64,000 bases of DNA from Neodiprion pinetum (lineage: Eukaryota > Arthropoda > Insecta > Hymenoptera > Diprionidae), in NCBI RefSeq assembly GCF_021155775.2, contig NC_060234.1, positions 43,149,026 to 43,213,025 of the forward strand. Direction: 5' to 3'. Shown here piece after piece: positions 1 to 11,237 of this stretch. A program made the translations under genes and the position numbers. Each line of letters begins with the position of its first letter. Position 1 is the first letter of the stretch. The notes beneath the pieces were generated by a model. That model did not search any database, was not told the origin of the DNA, and saw only the letters and a program-made list of their open reading frames with translations.

Positions 1-973
1 ACAAAGTTTTGCAGGAATTATGGCTATTACACAGTATCGGAAGCTGTTTAGGGTTTGGTATCTTCTAAATAGTTACACTCTAAATACGAAAACTAATAAT
101 TTTTGTGACAAGTGCGCATAAAATAAGGATGTCTTGACGAGCGTAAAACACTAGTGCGTAGAAATTGACTTTTAAGCACTAGTTTCATCAAAATTTTAGT
201 ATATTCTATCCACTGCTACTAGACGCAACGGAATAAAATTTGGTAAAAGATAGGTAATCATAGATTTATAACTAAATTTAAAACTGCGAGTTCGGAACTT
301 TGTCATAATTTAATTTACAAACCTAGTTTCGATGCTTGATGCATGGCTATAGTGTTTCACAGCAAAAACTTCGTTCATAACTCCTACAAGTGATCGGTTA
401 TCGTATAACTTTTATGTAAAATATGAGCGGCGAAAGACTGAGAATCATTAATTTAATAAATACATTTATGTCAAAGGAATGATAACAATTTATGCTGACT
501 AGTTTATAAGTTGCGATGTGTCTTATTACTAACCGTGCAATGATCTTTACCTAGACACGGTTGTAGTTTCCGTTTATAGTTATAGCTTATCAACTATTTC
601 GGTGGGATCTCAGGTACTGATAACGGTGGTGAACAAGGCACTATGATAGCGTCAAGGAAACGTCTTTCGGATTAATTAATAGTGGCTATGATCAATTTGT
701 TTTCCGTTCTTTTTCACCCAGAGATTCAGCTACCGAAAAAATTTTCTTCAGACATATTATGGAACGAAACTAAATACTCAATAAGAGAAAATGAATAATA
801 TGCAGATATGCTGTTTGTAGTACTTCCATTTCTAATACCAAGTATGAAAAACCTAGGTAATAATCCAAAGACAGTAATATTAACTGATCGGATAGAAAAG
901 TTCCCCCGCAAATCTTTCAGTCGCACACGAAAAATATGCACGAACTTTAGGTATCTATGACCTTGAATTTTCC
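1..973. other. Gene-free left edge
   Basis: AT-rich DNA downstream of the IFT57 stop codon. No reading frame here looks like a gene. It probably holds the IFT57 3' untranslated region and intergenic sequence. Confidence 0.5.
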
Positions 974-3152
974 TCAAATCATCAACGAGCTGCTTGTACT
1001 GTTCATATCTTCCTGAAGTTGAGTACGATCACGAACTCTGGTGCACATCAAGCTGTATTCAAGAACACCGATTCTGACGTTCATCTCCGAGATTTCGTTC
1101 TTCATTTTTGTAATCGTTTTTTTGATATTTATCAAGGGAGCTGCAGGAAGAAAGTTGAAAAATTTTTTTACATCCACACTCAACGATCCATAATTAACTA
1201 ATTCAAATTGTTTAGTATTGAACTGCAATTGTTACTTACTTCCATCTGTCATGCTTGATCCTCTCTCATCCATTTCTCGCTTAACTTGCTCTAATTCGTC
1301 AGTTAATTTATTTAGAGTTCTCGTTCTCTCAGTCACTCCACCACTGACGTCTCTGTACTGTTCCTTCACTTTCGACATTTCCTCCTGATCACAGAGACAA
1401 TGCCAAATGATGAAATTCAGTAAATACCTCTGTAGTCTTTATGGCTTGTGTGAACTTTATCACATTGTCTTAGATCACAGTAAATCCATTTGCTTACTTG
1501 CAATGTTTGAAATTCGTTTAGGACAGGCTCCAGTTGTCTGTTTACATACATTTCTCGTGTTTTTATCTTATCCAACGTACTTGCTATGTCGGAATGCAAC
1601 CTCTCTAATTGGCTCTTTGTATTGCCAAGATTCGCATAAATGTTTGACCGATGTTGTTTCATTTGATCCAAGTGAGCTCTCCAGTCTCGGGAATCTGTAG
1701 ATGATGAACTTTTTTTATTACGAAAGTTTTATATATTTCTGATACAGAAATTGAAATAAAAAACGTTTAACAACCAGGAAAGGTTTTGAGAAAAACCACG
1801 TCGCTATACATGAAATCAATCAATCAATTATTTGAATACTTACCAGTTTTTACAGTTACCTTCAGCTGAGGTAAGACTCTCTCTAATTCGAGTTTCCATT
1901 CTTCCATGTCTGTTTTAGACTCAAGGATATTCTCCGGCTTCTGAATGTCAAGCTACAAAATATTGTATTAAAAAAATTAGGATTTTTTTGCATTCAATTT
2001 TCCATGCACTTTTATTTTTTTTTAATCATAGCATTTTCGGTGAAATCATTTGAGAGGTAACAGAATGCATTTACAGTTTTTCTGTCGACCATCTAAATTG
2101 ACGCTAATGTACAAATAAAAATTTGTCAAAGTCTGAATTAGTTTACTAATTACCATATTTTGTCCATATAATTTAGTTATGTCATCTACATGTAAAACGT
2201 CATCCTCGTCCTCCTCCTCATACTCAGCCAACATTTCCTCCTCAACTTTTTCCAGTATCAACTCCGCATCGTCATCTTCTATCTCAGGTTCCGGTGTAGG
2301 ATCTTCTGGGGGTATTTCAACTCTGCATCAATAAAGACACTTGAAATATGCGATCTACTTTCATCCGTAGTGTTTCAAGGGAAACCACTTTGGGCTTTCG
2401 ATTTGGCATGTTGACTATCATTCGTGATAACATTACATAGAATAAATGGAAGCATATAATTTAACGTATTTGTGAAATCTGAAAATTACAAAACGAAAGG
2501 CAGATCTTTGCAGGTTTGATTTTAAACTAGAGCACCCAAATACAAAATGATTAAGACCATGAATCAAACATTAACAATGCCCTTTGAAATAATAATGTAG
2601 GTATAATTCAAGCCTGTTCATATCATTCCTGCTTACTTTTTCCATTTGAAATTGACAATTCTGATAGCCTGATCAGCGAGGCAGTCCAATACATAAATAG
2701 CATGCTCGCCAGCGCCCTGCTTTAATTTGTTTGGAGGAAATTCGACGGCAACGTCGATAGCTCTGAGGTGATCGAGAATCATGGATATAGTTGAGTTTGG
2801 ATCATCGTATTCCTGCGGCTGTTCAAAACTCGTTCCACTTTTCCTTATCAACCAGGCAGCAAGCGAAGTAAACATGTAAAACTGCTCCCCCGAATTGGTC
2901 GCAACAACAAAGTAATGCCTGTTGGATTAATATCGCATGGTGAAAAAATTACGCAGGCAAATGAGTAGGATCCTAGTTAGTAAGAAGACCGTACCTGTTT
3001 ATAGGTTTCATTTTCATATTTTGTACGAATTCAGTGTCGTAATTGAGGATTTTCAACTTATCAATTAAATCCTCCATGCGTACGCTGGGCGCGTAAGCTG
3101 CGCTAGGCGCCGTCGCATCTTCAATTACGATCTTTGGTGTTTCCCGAAACAT
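974..3152 (-). CDS. IFT57: Intraflagellar transport protein 57 (IFT57/HIPPI/CHE-13)
   Basis: IFT57 is a subunit of the IFT-B complex, which carries cargo along cilia; in insects it is expected mainly in ciliated sensory neurons and sperm. Seven exons join in frame: 2995-3152, 2637-2918, 2154-2322, 1844-1952, 1498-1694, 1240-1384 and 974-1140, giving 408 residues, close to vertebrate IFT57. The N-terminal half is the globular CH-like region, including the family motif GEQFYMFTSLAAWLI. An acidic linker encoded near 2160-2290 follows, then a long coiled coil ending in the conserved segment around MNVRIGVLEYSL. The start chosen is the first ATG at 3152, followed by MFRETPKIVIED. All introns have GT-AG ends, for example GTACGG at 2994 and GTAAGC at 2636. 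I see no break. The family call is from recognised sequence, not a search. Confidence 0.93.
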
Positions 3153-5949
3153 TTTCACCTGTTATCAAAATATGCGGACGTTCCTGATCGTTTTGCTTTA
3201 ACCAAGTCCGTGGCTTTATCTGGCTGTCAGTAAATGTATGACAAGTAAACAAACTCGCGTCGTTTGAGGATCGGGATCGCAACTTCGGTGGCTCTCTTTA
3301 GCATGAAGATAATGAAGTTCGCAACGTAATCCGCGTCGGTAAGACTCCTTTCTGTCGGATTTGTCGGTTTCACGCTTACCACACAAAATATCACTGACAG
3401 TGGAGCGCGTACGATTGCTTAGAGCATACACCATGGAGAAAGCTTGGCAGCGGAAAAAGCATGGAAAGTGTCCCCGAGTGCGAAAGAGAGGAAAGCTAAG
3501 ACTCCATGTATGCGTTGAGCTCCGGCAAATGCTGCGGTGACCAATCAGGAGCCCGGCGCAAGTCCGGCAGCGGCAACCTCCGGCACGCCGCACCGCACTG
3601 CGTTGAGATCAAAATATTTTAGTTTTTCCGCAGTGTTACGTGCCAGCCGGTATCCACGGCGGCGCCCTCCCTACGCCCTACCTGACCAGCGTGCAGTTAC
3701 CATAAGAGAGCCTTACGTGCTCTTACCGATAGTCGTAGATTAATACTAACACACATAGTCACCATCATAACGTCCAAATTCTTATATCGATAGTCCTCAT
3801 ACGCTAGATTAACCGTTATTTTATCAGTCATATTCATAACATACATGGTATATATTTTTTCCCATTTAACCGTTATACCTTTCAACATTAGCTTTCACAT
3901 AAAACCTTTGATTTACGATCTCAACCGTAATAACCCAAAGTAATAAACACCTGCAGTAATTAAGATAATCGAGTAGACTAAACACCGGAAACATGGGAAG
4001 AGAAATCACGGATAATTCACAAATAAAGAAACCCCTATTCCCAGAATCCAGGATAGCGCCCTTATTTTAACGATAACAAGACCAATCAGCGATTCGCCGC
4101 TTGCTTCTCTAAACCAACTACCTCGCGCTAATCCACCACCGAGATCTCATGCACGAATCAGAAATCTTACCCTCAATTATTTCATCATCCTTAACCAATC
4201 ATCCGAGACCCGCGAGAAACCGCGACTCCTTTTGAACTCCTCCTACTTTTCCTCTAATTCAACCTCCCCAGAAAATAGAATACATCAGAAGAACTTCAGA
4301 CATCATAGAGAACAGATCAGATCTCTACCAAAATCCTAGAATAAAATCAATATAAGTCGTTCAGAACCTTCGAGACTTGTGACAGTTTGTCACTGCGATA
4401 GTGATTAACACCAATCTGTACCACGATTGTAAACCTGCCATCGAGAATTGGAAGGAGACCGTTAATAAATGTGTAATTAACCCAAGTGTTGTCATAAACA
4501 ATTATTTCAATCACGCATAGTGATGGTTGGCACGAGCCCTACCTAACGAACTTTCAGAATTGTAGGCGAGTTCAACGAGAAGATCTGAGGAGCTGATCAG
4601 CGGATTCCCGAGATTTACATACACCAACTACGTAAGTCAGGAGAACGATTTAAATCACGCGGCGAATCAGAATCGACTCGAAACGTTCCTCTCGGAACAT
4701 AACAGCAGTACCGCACGTCATTCGGCTAAAGTCGAGAACCTTCGGGGCCATTCGGAATCTGGCAAAGCTCAAATCATGGCTCAAATAATAGTCAACGCGA
4801 CGTAGGTTATGTCGTATAAAACAGTTTATGAAAACAAACCATCAATAACATCAATTAAAGATTCCACTGTGGAATATAATTGTGATGACGTGAATGAATT
4901 TGTAATTCATTACGTGAGAAACCGCCCGGAATTATGCGATAGAGTATTCCTTTCTTTTAGGTAATGTAGCTATCGTTTGTATACATTTTTACGGCGCATC
5001 TTCGATTTCCGTACGTGGCGTGGCGCTAAAGCTGCCGCGTGCATGGAGTCGCCTTCCGCATGCGTTTGCCGGAGCTCAACGCATACATGTAGTGTTGGCT
5101 GAAGACAGAGAAAGCTGGAGAAAGGTACTCGTCTTACTATTCCCCTCTCTCTGCCGTCTTCAACCCTTCCATGGTATATGCTCTAAGATGTTCATCATGT
5201 GCACGATCTTACTTATCATGTGTATTCTTTTTAGTTCCCCCACCGTAGTCCTTACCCAGGTTTTAACAATATTTCAGAACATCGAATGCAGGTATAGTGA
5301 GATAAACACAAATCAAACTCTTATTTAACCGTGACGGAAGGTGTCCGGATTCATGGAATACGTTTGAATCGTAAGTAGACTACGTATCAATCTCTACATT
5401 CTAAATGAACGCCCATATTTTGTAGATATTATTGACCTAATTGTAAGAGCGTAACTCGTTGAAGTTAGTAACGTTATCGTAATGAAACATTGGGGAAAAA
5501 AATCACTATTTTCCTAATTTTACAATGATTTTGAAGGAACAAAGATTTTGAAATATGAGTATGTTTTGTATTATTACGGTTTACTGAATTTCAGATAACT
5601 CGAAAATCCTGAAATAACGGTTTTTTCTCAGCCTGAATCGTTACTATAATATTACTAACTTCAATATAATGAATATGCGGTGTTGGAATCATGTATGCTG
5701 TGTCGTCTGTGTTACGCAGTTAGCTACCTTTGAAGTAGATCGTGGGAGTTGGGAAGCATAATTGTTCGTAGATAAGAGATATGAAACCCAACAAAAAACG
5801 ATATATAAAAAACAAAAAAAGAACAAACTTTATTCAGTGTGCTGACATAGGTGATGAAGGTATGTAATATTGTTGACAGAATGAAAAGTAGATTTCAAAT
5901 TCAAAAATTAGCAAAGATTGTCTGCACTGAATGTAATATTAACAGTGAC
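3153..5949. other. Intergenic region with an inverted repeat pair
   Basis: No convincing gene between the IFT57 start and the first XKR gene. Two segments, about 3415-3535 and 5058-5193, match in opposite orientation. Shared blocks include TTAGAGCATA near the outer edges and ATGTATGCGTTGAGCTCCGG near the inner edges. They could be the ends of a ~1.8-kb non-autonomous DNA transposon. The reading frames through them have no family character. Confidence 0.35.
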
Positions 5950-8900
5950 CTATACTGGGCAGCATGTTACTGCGTAACATTTCACTTTTGGATGGACGAA
6001 CATATAATATATTAACATAGCAACAATGCCAGTAATAAATAATAAAATAGAGAGAATACGAAATATATACAAATATGTCACTGAAAATTCATCAGTCGAA
6101 CTGCCAAAATATATGTCAAGTATCAACACTGTTCCATTTTGCAGTGTCATTAGCACGTAGTAAAAGCAGTACCTAAGGAAAGTGGACCCTTCTTTGAAAT
6201 TTACTAAAGTGAACGTATAGACTACAGCTAAGACGGGCGAAAAAAGGAAAGTCGACAAGTCTAAATGTGCCGGTTCGGTTAGTTCAGATCTTGTCAATTC
6301 ACGACAAAAGTTATGCGCTCCATCCTTCTGACTGTATATCCAGTAAGTCCATGATATCCAATTAAGCATGCAACCGAGAAATGTGGATAATGGCCATTGG
6401 CTTGCTGCAATGGCGATTAGAAGGATCCGAGCCCCTTGAATATTGATGATCAGTTTATTGTAAAAAAAATACGGTATAAGTCCCAGTTTCATCTCAAAGA
6501 GGATCAATGATATTCTTACCAATTGTACCCGAATACCACAGCAACATGATACCCAGCCCGAATATAGTTATTCGATGCTTATCCGGTTGGGCCGAGCGCA
6601 CCGCGCATTGATATCCTATCATATTCGAGGCCAGGCTGATCACGGTAAAACACCAAAAAAAGATCGTCGAATGTATTTCTGCAAATTGAAATATCAATCA
6701 GTAGGGGTTGAGTAAAACAGAAAAACTAATAAAAGTGTAAATCAATCTCTGTAATTTAGATTATAGCACAAAAACATGAAGAGTAAAATTTCATACGTTT
6801 GATTGATAAAAAGTACACTAATTAAGAATGACATGCAGCTCTGAAAGGTAGACCATACCAGAATCCGAGCCTTGATTGAAGAAAAGCGTCATTTTTAAAA
6901 TGAGCAGTAATGCTGAGAACAGAAAACTTCTAATTACGATGAGCAGCGTTAGATTTACATTATCCTTGACCATTGCATTATAGTAACGAAGGTTATCCTC
7001 ATTCCCGTTGATTCTGTACATTCGGATTTTGACTCCATAATACATGCGTCGAATGCAACGTAAAAAAATATCTGCTTGTAATAGAACAGCCAGCCAGAGG
7101 AATGGTACCTTCAGGTTGGCTAGTTTTTCCCAACATCCTCTTTTCTTACGTTCATAGTCAGTCTCCGAAGCTGGTGTTTCCTAGTGAATGCAAATTATCA
7201 ATGAAAAAAATATACACATTTTCCATATAATTTTTTTTTTTTTTTTTTTATATATCAAAGTTCAAACTGTCACTCGGGTCACACTGCCTTATCCAGCCGA
7301 TGTGCATATTTGTTTATAAGATGATATTTAGGAATATTTAAAATTTGAAGAAATCCTTCACCGATGATAAAAGAAATTTTTATTTGATCGAATTTATGTA
7401 AAGCTTGAAAAGAATGTGTGACGTATTTATATGAAAAAAAATATATAGTAAACGAATCCCTAAATTTCCGCGAAAACCCCTGCTTATTCCAGAATTTCAG
7501 AATTCCATGACATTTCTACGTTTGCCAGAATTCCCTGACCAGTGGGCACCCGGTATTTCCGACATCTTCGAAATCGTCATTTTGATCAAGAATTTTCAAC
7601 CATCTTACGACTAGATATATTCCTCCAAAAAGCACCTCTGATGCAAAAACATTTGGCCAAGTACATTAAATGCCGTGCGTACAAAAATACCTTTTTTAAG
7701 CAAACATGTACGCATTCAATCACTTTATCAAAAAATCTCATTTCACAAGAACAGTATAAACAAATGAATATCCTGTATCGGCAAAGATTCGAATTTTGTA
7801 CTATTTTGAACGGTAACAGAGACCGTGGGCGAACTTGACGGCAGCGCCAAATCGACAGTATTTGTCCCATTGGCGCTACTCGACTCGTGCTCGGTAAAGT
7901 AATATTTAGGAAGGTATAGTCGAAACATTCTGTCCCGGTTACCCAAGATTTTTTGCGATTCCCGTGCCATCTCTAGAAGACTGCTAAAATTCTGTTGAAC
8001 CGTCCCCTCGTCTCTCACCGTCGTCTCAGCCGACAAACTGTCAGCTGTGAGTTCAAAAACTATCAACTAGGAAATGTGTTTTTTTTTTAACTAAATTTTA
8101 TGAATGCACTTCCTAACGGATACATAGGCATTCGTTGAAACTTCAGCGACTTTTGTCCAGAGCCCTTTTATTTACAATTTAGTAGAAGTTTTACCTCCAA
8201 TAAGCTCGCCGCGCATCGCATCTTGGATAACCGGGGCACTTGTCCTTGCCACTGATCTCTACACCTTCCTAAATTGGCCATCGCACGAAATCCTATGCGG
8301 AAATCTGGCTGCGAAATTTTTGATTTTGTATACTATGATGTTATCACATTATTTAGGTGTCAACAAAAAGATATCTTAAGTATGAAAGATCTCTGCCTTT
8401 AGTTGATAGGGGTTTTCGTAATTATTAGATTTAGCTTCGAAATTTTCCAGTATAATTAAACGGTTGAAAAAATGCCTTTGAAGAAAAATTGCAAACACGA
8501 ATTTCGATCAGAAATTTTCTGAATTTTTCGAACATGATGATTTGTTTATCTCTTCATTTTCCGCGCGAAATTAAAAAAAATCAAATTTAAAATGCCTATC
8601 CCACCATATCCCCCATAGTTTTTTGAAAATCGTATTTTTATTTTCTGAAAACTCGGAAAATTTTCGATGAAAATCATGTCTAAAAATTTTCTGCTCGTTT
8701 ACCTCCAAGTCACAGTTTCGGCTTAAATAAAATTTGTGGACTTAGCCGACTTGTCTTTCAACATTTTTCACTGATATTATACACAGTGACATAGGAGAAC
8801 ATAGTAGAATTGACATTTTAAGTTTTACATTTTAATTATGCTGAAAATGAAATGTGAAAATGAAATTAGCATCGTTTTCGAAAGTCAGCAAATTTCCAAT

Positions 8901-11237
8901 CGAAATCCGTGTTTTCAATTTTTGTTTTATAAGGCATTTTTTGAACCGTTAAATTAGAATTGAACATTCCGAAGCAAAATCTAATAATTACGAAATCCCC
9001 TATTAATTGAAGTCAGACATCTTTCATGCTCGAGGAATCTCTTTGATGACCTCTAAATAATGTGATGAACTAATCTCTCTATCTAATAAAAAAGTTTCAA
9101 ACAAATGAGCAGGTAGAAAAAGATTATAATAACAATAGTAACAAAAAGACTATAATAACAATAGTATAAAAAAGATTATAATAACAATAGTATACGCATG
9201 AAGTTGGCGGTGGGGTGAGATCCCGAAAACAAAACAAAAAGCATCTAGCAAACCCTTTGACAGCTGTCATCGGCTGTTTATGACAGTCTTTGACAAATAT
9301 CTTTATAGGTATCTGTTTCTGACACGCAAAAAATGAATATGCGAACGAAAATTATTAAGATGATTCCCGACGGGAATTGTCTTTTTCGCGCATGGCGTAT
9401 TGTGTATACGGCACTCAAGATCGACACGCAGAGGTGAGACTGAGTATCGTTTCAAATATAGCGGATAATTGGTCTACATTTGCGGCTTTTATTACAGGTA
9501 ATGAGTCAAACGGTGCTGTGATTAGGTCACCTGGTGATTACAAATCACATATGAATAAAAATGGAATATACGGGGCAGAAGCAGAATTAGCTGCAGCTGC
9601 GGACATTTTTAAGATACGTTTAATCGTGTATTGCGAAGAATAAATTCATCCACACCGGATCGGATCACAAAATGAAACACAATTCTCGCTACTCTTCAAG
9701 GGCGACGAAGACAGTGGACACTTTGATGTCTTGCAGAACCAAAATAAAATTCAGATAGTGAGTAATAAGTATGAAAAGTAACAATCAAATAATAGTAAAT
9801 CTAAATATATCACCAAACAGTCAAAAGAACAGCCAGGATTTACGATGACAATGGAAAAAGGACGAGTTTCAAGCAGCAGACAAGGCGATGAAGATGGTGG
9901 ATGGTCGGAAGTATCACAAAAGAAAGAGGAAAATAAAATTGTAAGTGCGAAGAACCAAATAAGCCACAGAATAAGATCCATCAAATATTCGTATAACCAG
10001 GTAAGAGGACGACCAGGATCGATGTTGACCACAAGAGAAAGAGGTGTTTTGCGGAATGAACAGCAACGCAAATATAGAGAAAAAAATAATATAAAGACGG
10101 TGATTTTGGAGAATAACCGGCAGAGCGGTAGTAAAAATAATTCAACGAAGGGTGTCGAAGAATTAGAAGAATCGATTGTGATTATTGATTTGGAAAATGA
10201 ATCGAGAGGACGACCAACCAATGTGATGCACATAGAAGAGCGAAAAATTAGACGACGGGAACAGCAGCGAAAATATAGGGAAGCGAACAAAAAATATCAT
10301 ACTGGCTTTTCAACCAACGAACAGAAAGGAGGAGTTTCAACCAGCAGACAAGGCGATGGAGATGGTGGATGGTCGGACGTATCACAAAAGAAAAAGGAAA
10401 ATAAAATTGTAAGTGCGAATAACCAAATAAGCCAGAGAATAATAATAAACAAATATTCCTATAACCAGGCAAGAGGACGACCAGGATCTATGTTAACCAC
10501 AAGAGAAAGAGGTGTTTTGCGGAGTGAACAGCAACACAAATATAGAGAAAAAAATAATATAAAGAAGGTGATTTTGGAGAATAACGAGCAGAGCGGTAGC
10601 AAAAATAATTCAGCAAGCCAAGGAGATAGATCGATATCAATAGAGAAGGAACACCAATTTTCAACCAACGAATGGAAGCTTAGATTGATGAAAAAAAGAT
10701 AAGTAAGCACAGAAGGAATTGAAGTGGACAGCAAGTGCAGACCTGTCATCAAATCAACATGAAGGAATTCGCCTGTCTACTAGACAATGCGTAAGGAAAT
10801 AGTGAGGCGCGAAGCGCGCAGGGGCGAAGCCCCTAGTAGAAGAAAAAGAAAAAAGAATCAGGAGGTCGGATTTGCGTGCAGGATTCGGTGAAATGGTCTA
10901 ACTATTACCTTACGTTCCCCCCGTGCAGCAGCTTCTGGAATTCGTGACTTACCACGTCGGAATACTGCATTTTTGCACTGACTCCGGCAGTTGCTACCGA
11001 GTTCAGTATGATCAGCCCGATCAAAAAAATAAGTTCTATATTTTTATTCGATGTCGAATAGTTGATGATATGATAAATATTTATGCCGAAGTGGATCACA
11101 TAACCCACAATGGACCAAGCATTAGATATCAGTGTATAAATTGTAACACCAGGCGTTTCTTCAGCGGTGTCATTTGATGTTGCGATCTTTGTTTTTTTCT
11201 GAGGTGCTTTACTGTCGTTTTCTTCTTCGGTTTCCAT
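5950..11237 (-). CDS. XK-related membrane protein, paralogue A
   Basis: This belongs to the XK/XKR family (CED-8 in worms, XKR8 in mammals), polytopic membrane proteins of which several scramble phospholipids and expose phosphatidylserine. Four exons join in frame: 10953-11237, 6859-7180, 6520-6678 and 5950-6434, giving 416 residues. Exon 2 carries the family segment around LANLKVPFLWLAVLLQAD. Exon 4 carries FLRYCFYY followed by the last hydrophobic segments. Exons 2, 3 and 4 are 322, 159 and 485 bp, exactly the sizes in paralogue C, so A and C are close duplicates. Intron 1 is about 3.8 kb and has been invaded: it contains a decayed OTU/AT-hook gene and another coding segment. Scramblase activity is inferred from the family; insect copies this divergent may differ. 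Confidence 0.85.
7743..8308 (-). CDS. Unrecognised two-exon coding segment inside intron 1 of XKR paralogue A
   Basis: I do not recognise this protein. Two exons join in phase 0: 8195-8308 (38 codons; acceptor CAG before 8308, donor GTAAAA after GAG) and 7743-8066 (acceptor CCTAG, then 107 codons to a stop). The first contains MANLGRCRDQWQGQ and the second EMARESQKILGNRDRMF; both have ordinary protein composition rather than that of random AT-rich DNA. There is no obvious upstream start exon, so this may be part of a longer or broken gene. It lies on the same strand as the surrounding XKR gene, and both junctions are phase 0, so inclusion as cassette exons is formally possible. Nothing in it looks like XKR. 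Confidence 0.35.
8309..9118. other. Non-coding intronic DNA
   Basis: AT-rich sequence within intron 1 of XKR paralogue A. It is rich in A and T runs and I see no gene in it. Confidence 0.5.
9119..9197. repeat. Short tandem repeat, ~26-bp unit, 3 copies
   Basis: Three consecutive copies of a unit whose core is ATAATAACAATAGTA, joined by A-rich spacers. It lies just upstream of the OTU-like pseudogene and may mark the left part of that mobile element. Confidence 0.8.
9334..10702 (+). pseudogene. Decayed OTU cysteine-protease / AT-hook-repeat gene
   Basis: An OTU-family (deubiquitinase-like) domain with three breaks. An ATG at 9334 opens a frame with the catalytic motif IPDGNCLFRA; one base is missing near 9390, after which the domain continues in the next frame (MAYCVYG, then GIYGAEAELAAAADIF). 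An in-frame TAA stands at 9641-9643, yet the frame goes on to the catalytic-His motif SGHFDVL near 9717-9737. After another TAA near 9780 the same frame resumes as a 285-codon open stretch from 9845. That part has three RGRP AT-hook-like motifs, each followed by a basic EQQRKYRE-type stretch. Two of these blocks form a tandem duplication of period 468 bp (from about 9861 and 10331). OTU plus such basic regions occurs at the N-terminus of some Helitron proteins, but no helicase or Rep domain remains. The gene is non-functional as it stands. Confidence 0.65.
9861..10614 (+). repeat. 468-bp tandem duplication inside the AT-hook ORF
   Basis: The segment starting near 9861 (SRQGDEDGGWSEVSQK) recurs from 10331 (SRQGDGDGGWSDVSQK) with few changes, through the RGRPGSMLTTRERGVL motif and to SGSKNNS. 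The reading frame is kept in both copies, and differences are mostly single substitutions. An intervening variant block (about 10150-10330) carries its own RGRP motif. Confidence 0.85.
10803..10837 (+). mobile_element. Possible Helitron 3' terminus (double hairpin then CTAG)
   Basis: Two adjacent short hairpins with GAA loops occur: GCGCGAAGCGC at 10807-10817 and GGGGCGAAGCCCC at 10821-10833. The sequence CTAG follows at 10833-10836, and the next base is T. A GC hairpin followed by CTRR and inserted before T is the classical Helitron 3' end. I could not define a matching 5' end. Its position 100 bp after the OTU/AT-hook gene supports one element covering both. Confidence 0.45.

Noticed and set aside
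5020..5328. 102-codon plus-strand frame
   Set aside because: It runs through the inverted-repeat segment and has no recognisable protein features.
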